Shown here piece by piece: positions 8,801 to 9,207 of a stretch of 9,207 bases of DNA (position 1 is the first letter of the stretch; the number at the start of each line of letters is the position of its first letter). Source of the DNA: Planctomycetaceae bacterium. Lineage in GTDB: Bacteria; Planctomycetota; Planctomycetia; Planctomycetales; Planctomycetaceae. The stretch spans positions 1 through 9,207 of the forward strand of contig JAGQQB010000126.1 of NCBI GenBank assembly GCA_020426425.1, in the 5' to 3' direction. A program made the translations under genes and the position numbers. The notes under the pieces were generated by a model that was not told the origin of the DNA, did not search any database, and worked only from the letters and a program-made list of their open reading frames with translations.

Positions 8801-9207
8801 GGCCGGGACCACGTGATACCGTCATCGTCACTGTGGACGAGCATGAGTTGTCCGGTCTCGTCGGGAGTCATCCCTTGTCCCGATCCAACCCAGCCCCGAT
8901 TGCCATGACTCCAGACGGCCGCCACCCAAATCGTCCCAGTCGTCCGATCGACGAGCACGGCCGGGTCTCCAATCCCGTCGTAGTGCCACCGAGGGTCGTC
9001 GCCCGAGTCCATGATGACTCTCATCGGCTCCCATGTTCGTCCGCCATCCGTGGAGCGAGACATTCCGACATCAATGTCACCGGGAAGATCTCCACCATCG
9101 CGCCGCCGCACGTCGTACACGCCGATCAACGTGCCGCTGTTTGTCGTTGCCAACCCAGGAATGCGGTGCGTGTGGACGGCGTCATCGCCTCCGCGACGAA
9201 GTGCGAT
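5848..9207 (-). CDS. Three-module enzyme: GH33 sialidase + SASA (CE6-like) esterase + sialate O-acetylesterase; 5' end outside window
   Basis: The frame is open to the window edge and encodes 1119 visible residues ending in TAA at 5850-5848; the start and any signal peptide lie outside. Numbering counts visible residues. Module 1 (1 to about 350) is a sialidase: HTHRIPGL with Arg15 of the R-I-P motif, a DID motif at 44-46 for the acid/base Asp, five Asp boxes (52-59, 126-133, 189-196, 236-243, 297-304), Glu208/213, Arg224 in NCRYN, Arg289, and Tyr320 in AGYSC as nucleophile. Module 2 (about 370-620) is a SASA esterase: LFLVTGQSNS with Ser379, QGESD at 518-522 and DGLHF at 596-600. Module 3 (about 626-1119) is a full sialate O-acetylesterase: LPPVFGSHMVLQ, GQSNMEW with Ser718, WYQGESN at 906-912, DVHPRLK with Asp987/His989, and a GLPASPF end. 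It presumably de-O-acetylates and releases sialic acid. No stop or frameshift interrupts the joins. Confidence 0.92.
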   Translation of the reverse strand: MALRRGGDDAVHTHRIPGLATTNSGTLIGVYDVRRRDGGDLPGDIDVGMSRSTDGGRTWEPMRVIMDSGDDPRWHYDGIGDPAVLVDRTTGTIWVAAVWSHGNRGWVGSGQGMTPDETGQLMLVHSDDDGITWSRPINITSQVKRPEWCFLLQGPGKGITMRDGTIVFAGQYQDPPDQRRLPHSTIIYSKDHGKTWHSGTGAFDDTTEAQVVEIEPGVLMLNCRYNRAGTRVVMVTRDMGQTWEKHPTSERSLIEPGACMASLIDVDQEVGGEAGGWLLFSNPNSTRGRNHLTIKASADRGLTWPQEQRLLLDEGGSAGYSCMSMIDEQTIGIVYEGSQAHMTFQRIPLSEVLNESAGRNAVKYHSERPLDLFLVTGQSNSLGTMDPADATTPAPPIDAHDAAVPFFWSNRSTRSGDGAATLIGDSGGKFATLQPQQGEGTHRQFWGPEFGFARALAQAGRSDFAIIKASRGGGGNSYWLKGSSDDHMYQHVIQTVTEAVRAIPAGRRYRIRAILYVQGESDNEAEANAAGERLATLIANLRRDLPYAEEAKLLVGGIATQGARRDMVRRQQAAVAESDPAIEYVDNIDLQGQLYDGLHFDRAAKLEVGRRLAERWLDVAGTGTVQLRLPPVFGSHMVLQADVELPVWGAATAGTPVTVQLGTETQTAITDADGRWGVRFPPRAATSNPTTLDVRAGDEHVTLRDVVVGEVWICAGQSNMEWPLGQSVDGGSELANLDRHAASAIRLLDLTDGPRGLPGAYGAKEIGQLTSETYVDGQWQHASVDAARDFSAVAWYFGRRLEEQLDVPIGLICPAVGGSPAEAWIPREALAQDQELNGLIAGDWLDSQLMGEFCPLRGVQNLLSGIQHGDPIPTDELGPNHPFKPGFLWSAGIEPLTPYAIRGVIWYQGESNAETPERVRQHERLFPMLIGEWRRHWQQGDFPFLFVQLPAMQRSDWPHFRDGQRRILGQLPNLGMAITIDTGHPTDVHPRLKRPVGERLADWALARTYSQPTQAAYSGPLSTNVSRNAKTLTVRFQHCGAGLMSADSQPLRHFEVCGEDGAYHPAQATIVGPDRVAVVSDLVTSPVHVRYAWQPFPDPPVNLCNASGLPASPFSTEFE

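Noticed and set aside
9151..9153. TTG as a start for the three-module enzyme.
   Set aside because: The frame continues upstream through the R-I-P motif of the sialidase, so the true start is beyond the window.

Overview
The window looks like a chromosomal segment of a planctomycete, most likely a heterotroph that degrades marine or host glycans. This rests on family recognition, not a search. Pointers are a DUF1559 pseudopilin with an H-X9-DG C-terminus, a small Gly-rich lipoprotein-like protein with a carboxypeptidase-regulatory-like pattern beside it, a XylR-type AraC regulator, and moderately high GC. All supported genes lie on the minus strand, so transcription runs from position 9207 towards 1. 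No RNA gene, insertion sequence or CRISPR array was seen, and no stretch over 300 bases lacks a gene.

Right part (9207 to about 3359): a sialic-acid module. In transcription order it starts with a very large enzyme, open at the window edge, that joins a GH33 sialidase, a SASA-type (CE6-like) esterase and a complete sialate O-acetylesterase in one reading frame. Next, 54 bases on, comes an N-acetylneuraminate lyase (nanA). After a 206-base gap comes a secreted Asp-box sialidase-like protein with a clear signal peptide. The inferred logic is that O-acetyl groups are removed from sialoglycans, terminal sialic acid is released, and free Neu5Ac is split into N-acetylmannosamine and pyruvate. Transporter, ManNAc kinase/epimerase and NagA/NagB genes are not in the window.

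Middle (3243 to 2056): a XylR-like regulator, with a periplasmic-binding-protein-like sensor fused to an AraC DNA-binding domain, starting at GTG. Its position straight after the sialic-acid genes makes it the obvious candidate regulator, with a sialic-acid-related sugar a more likely ligand than xylose.

Left part (1907 to 1): a surface or secretion-type group typical of planctomycetes. It holds a full DUF1559 pseudopilin, a 154-residue lipoprotein-like protein 38 bases further on, and the first 130 codons of a second pseudopilin of a different subtype cut by the window edge. That last gene has a markedly more GC-rich third codon position than its neighbour.

The point most worth a second look is the sialidase-esterase-esterase fusion, which keeps recognisable active-site residues in all three modules.
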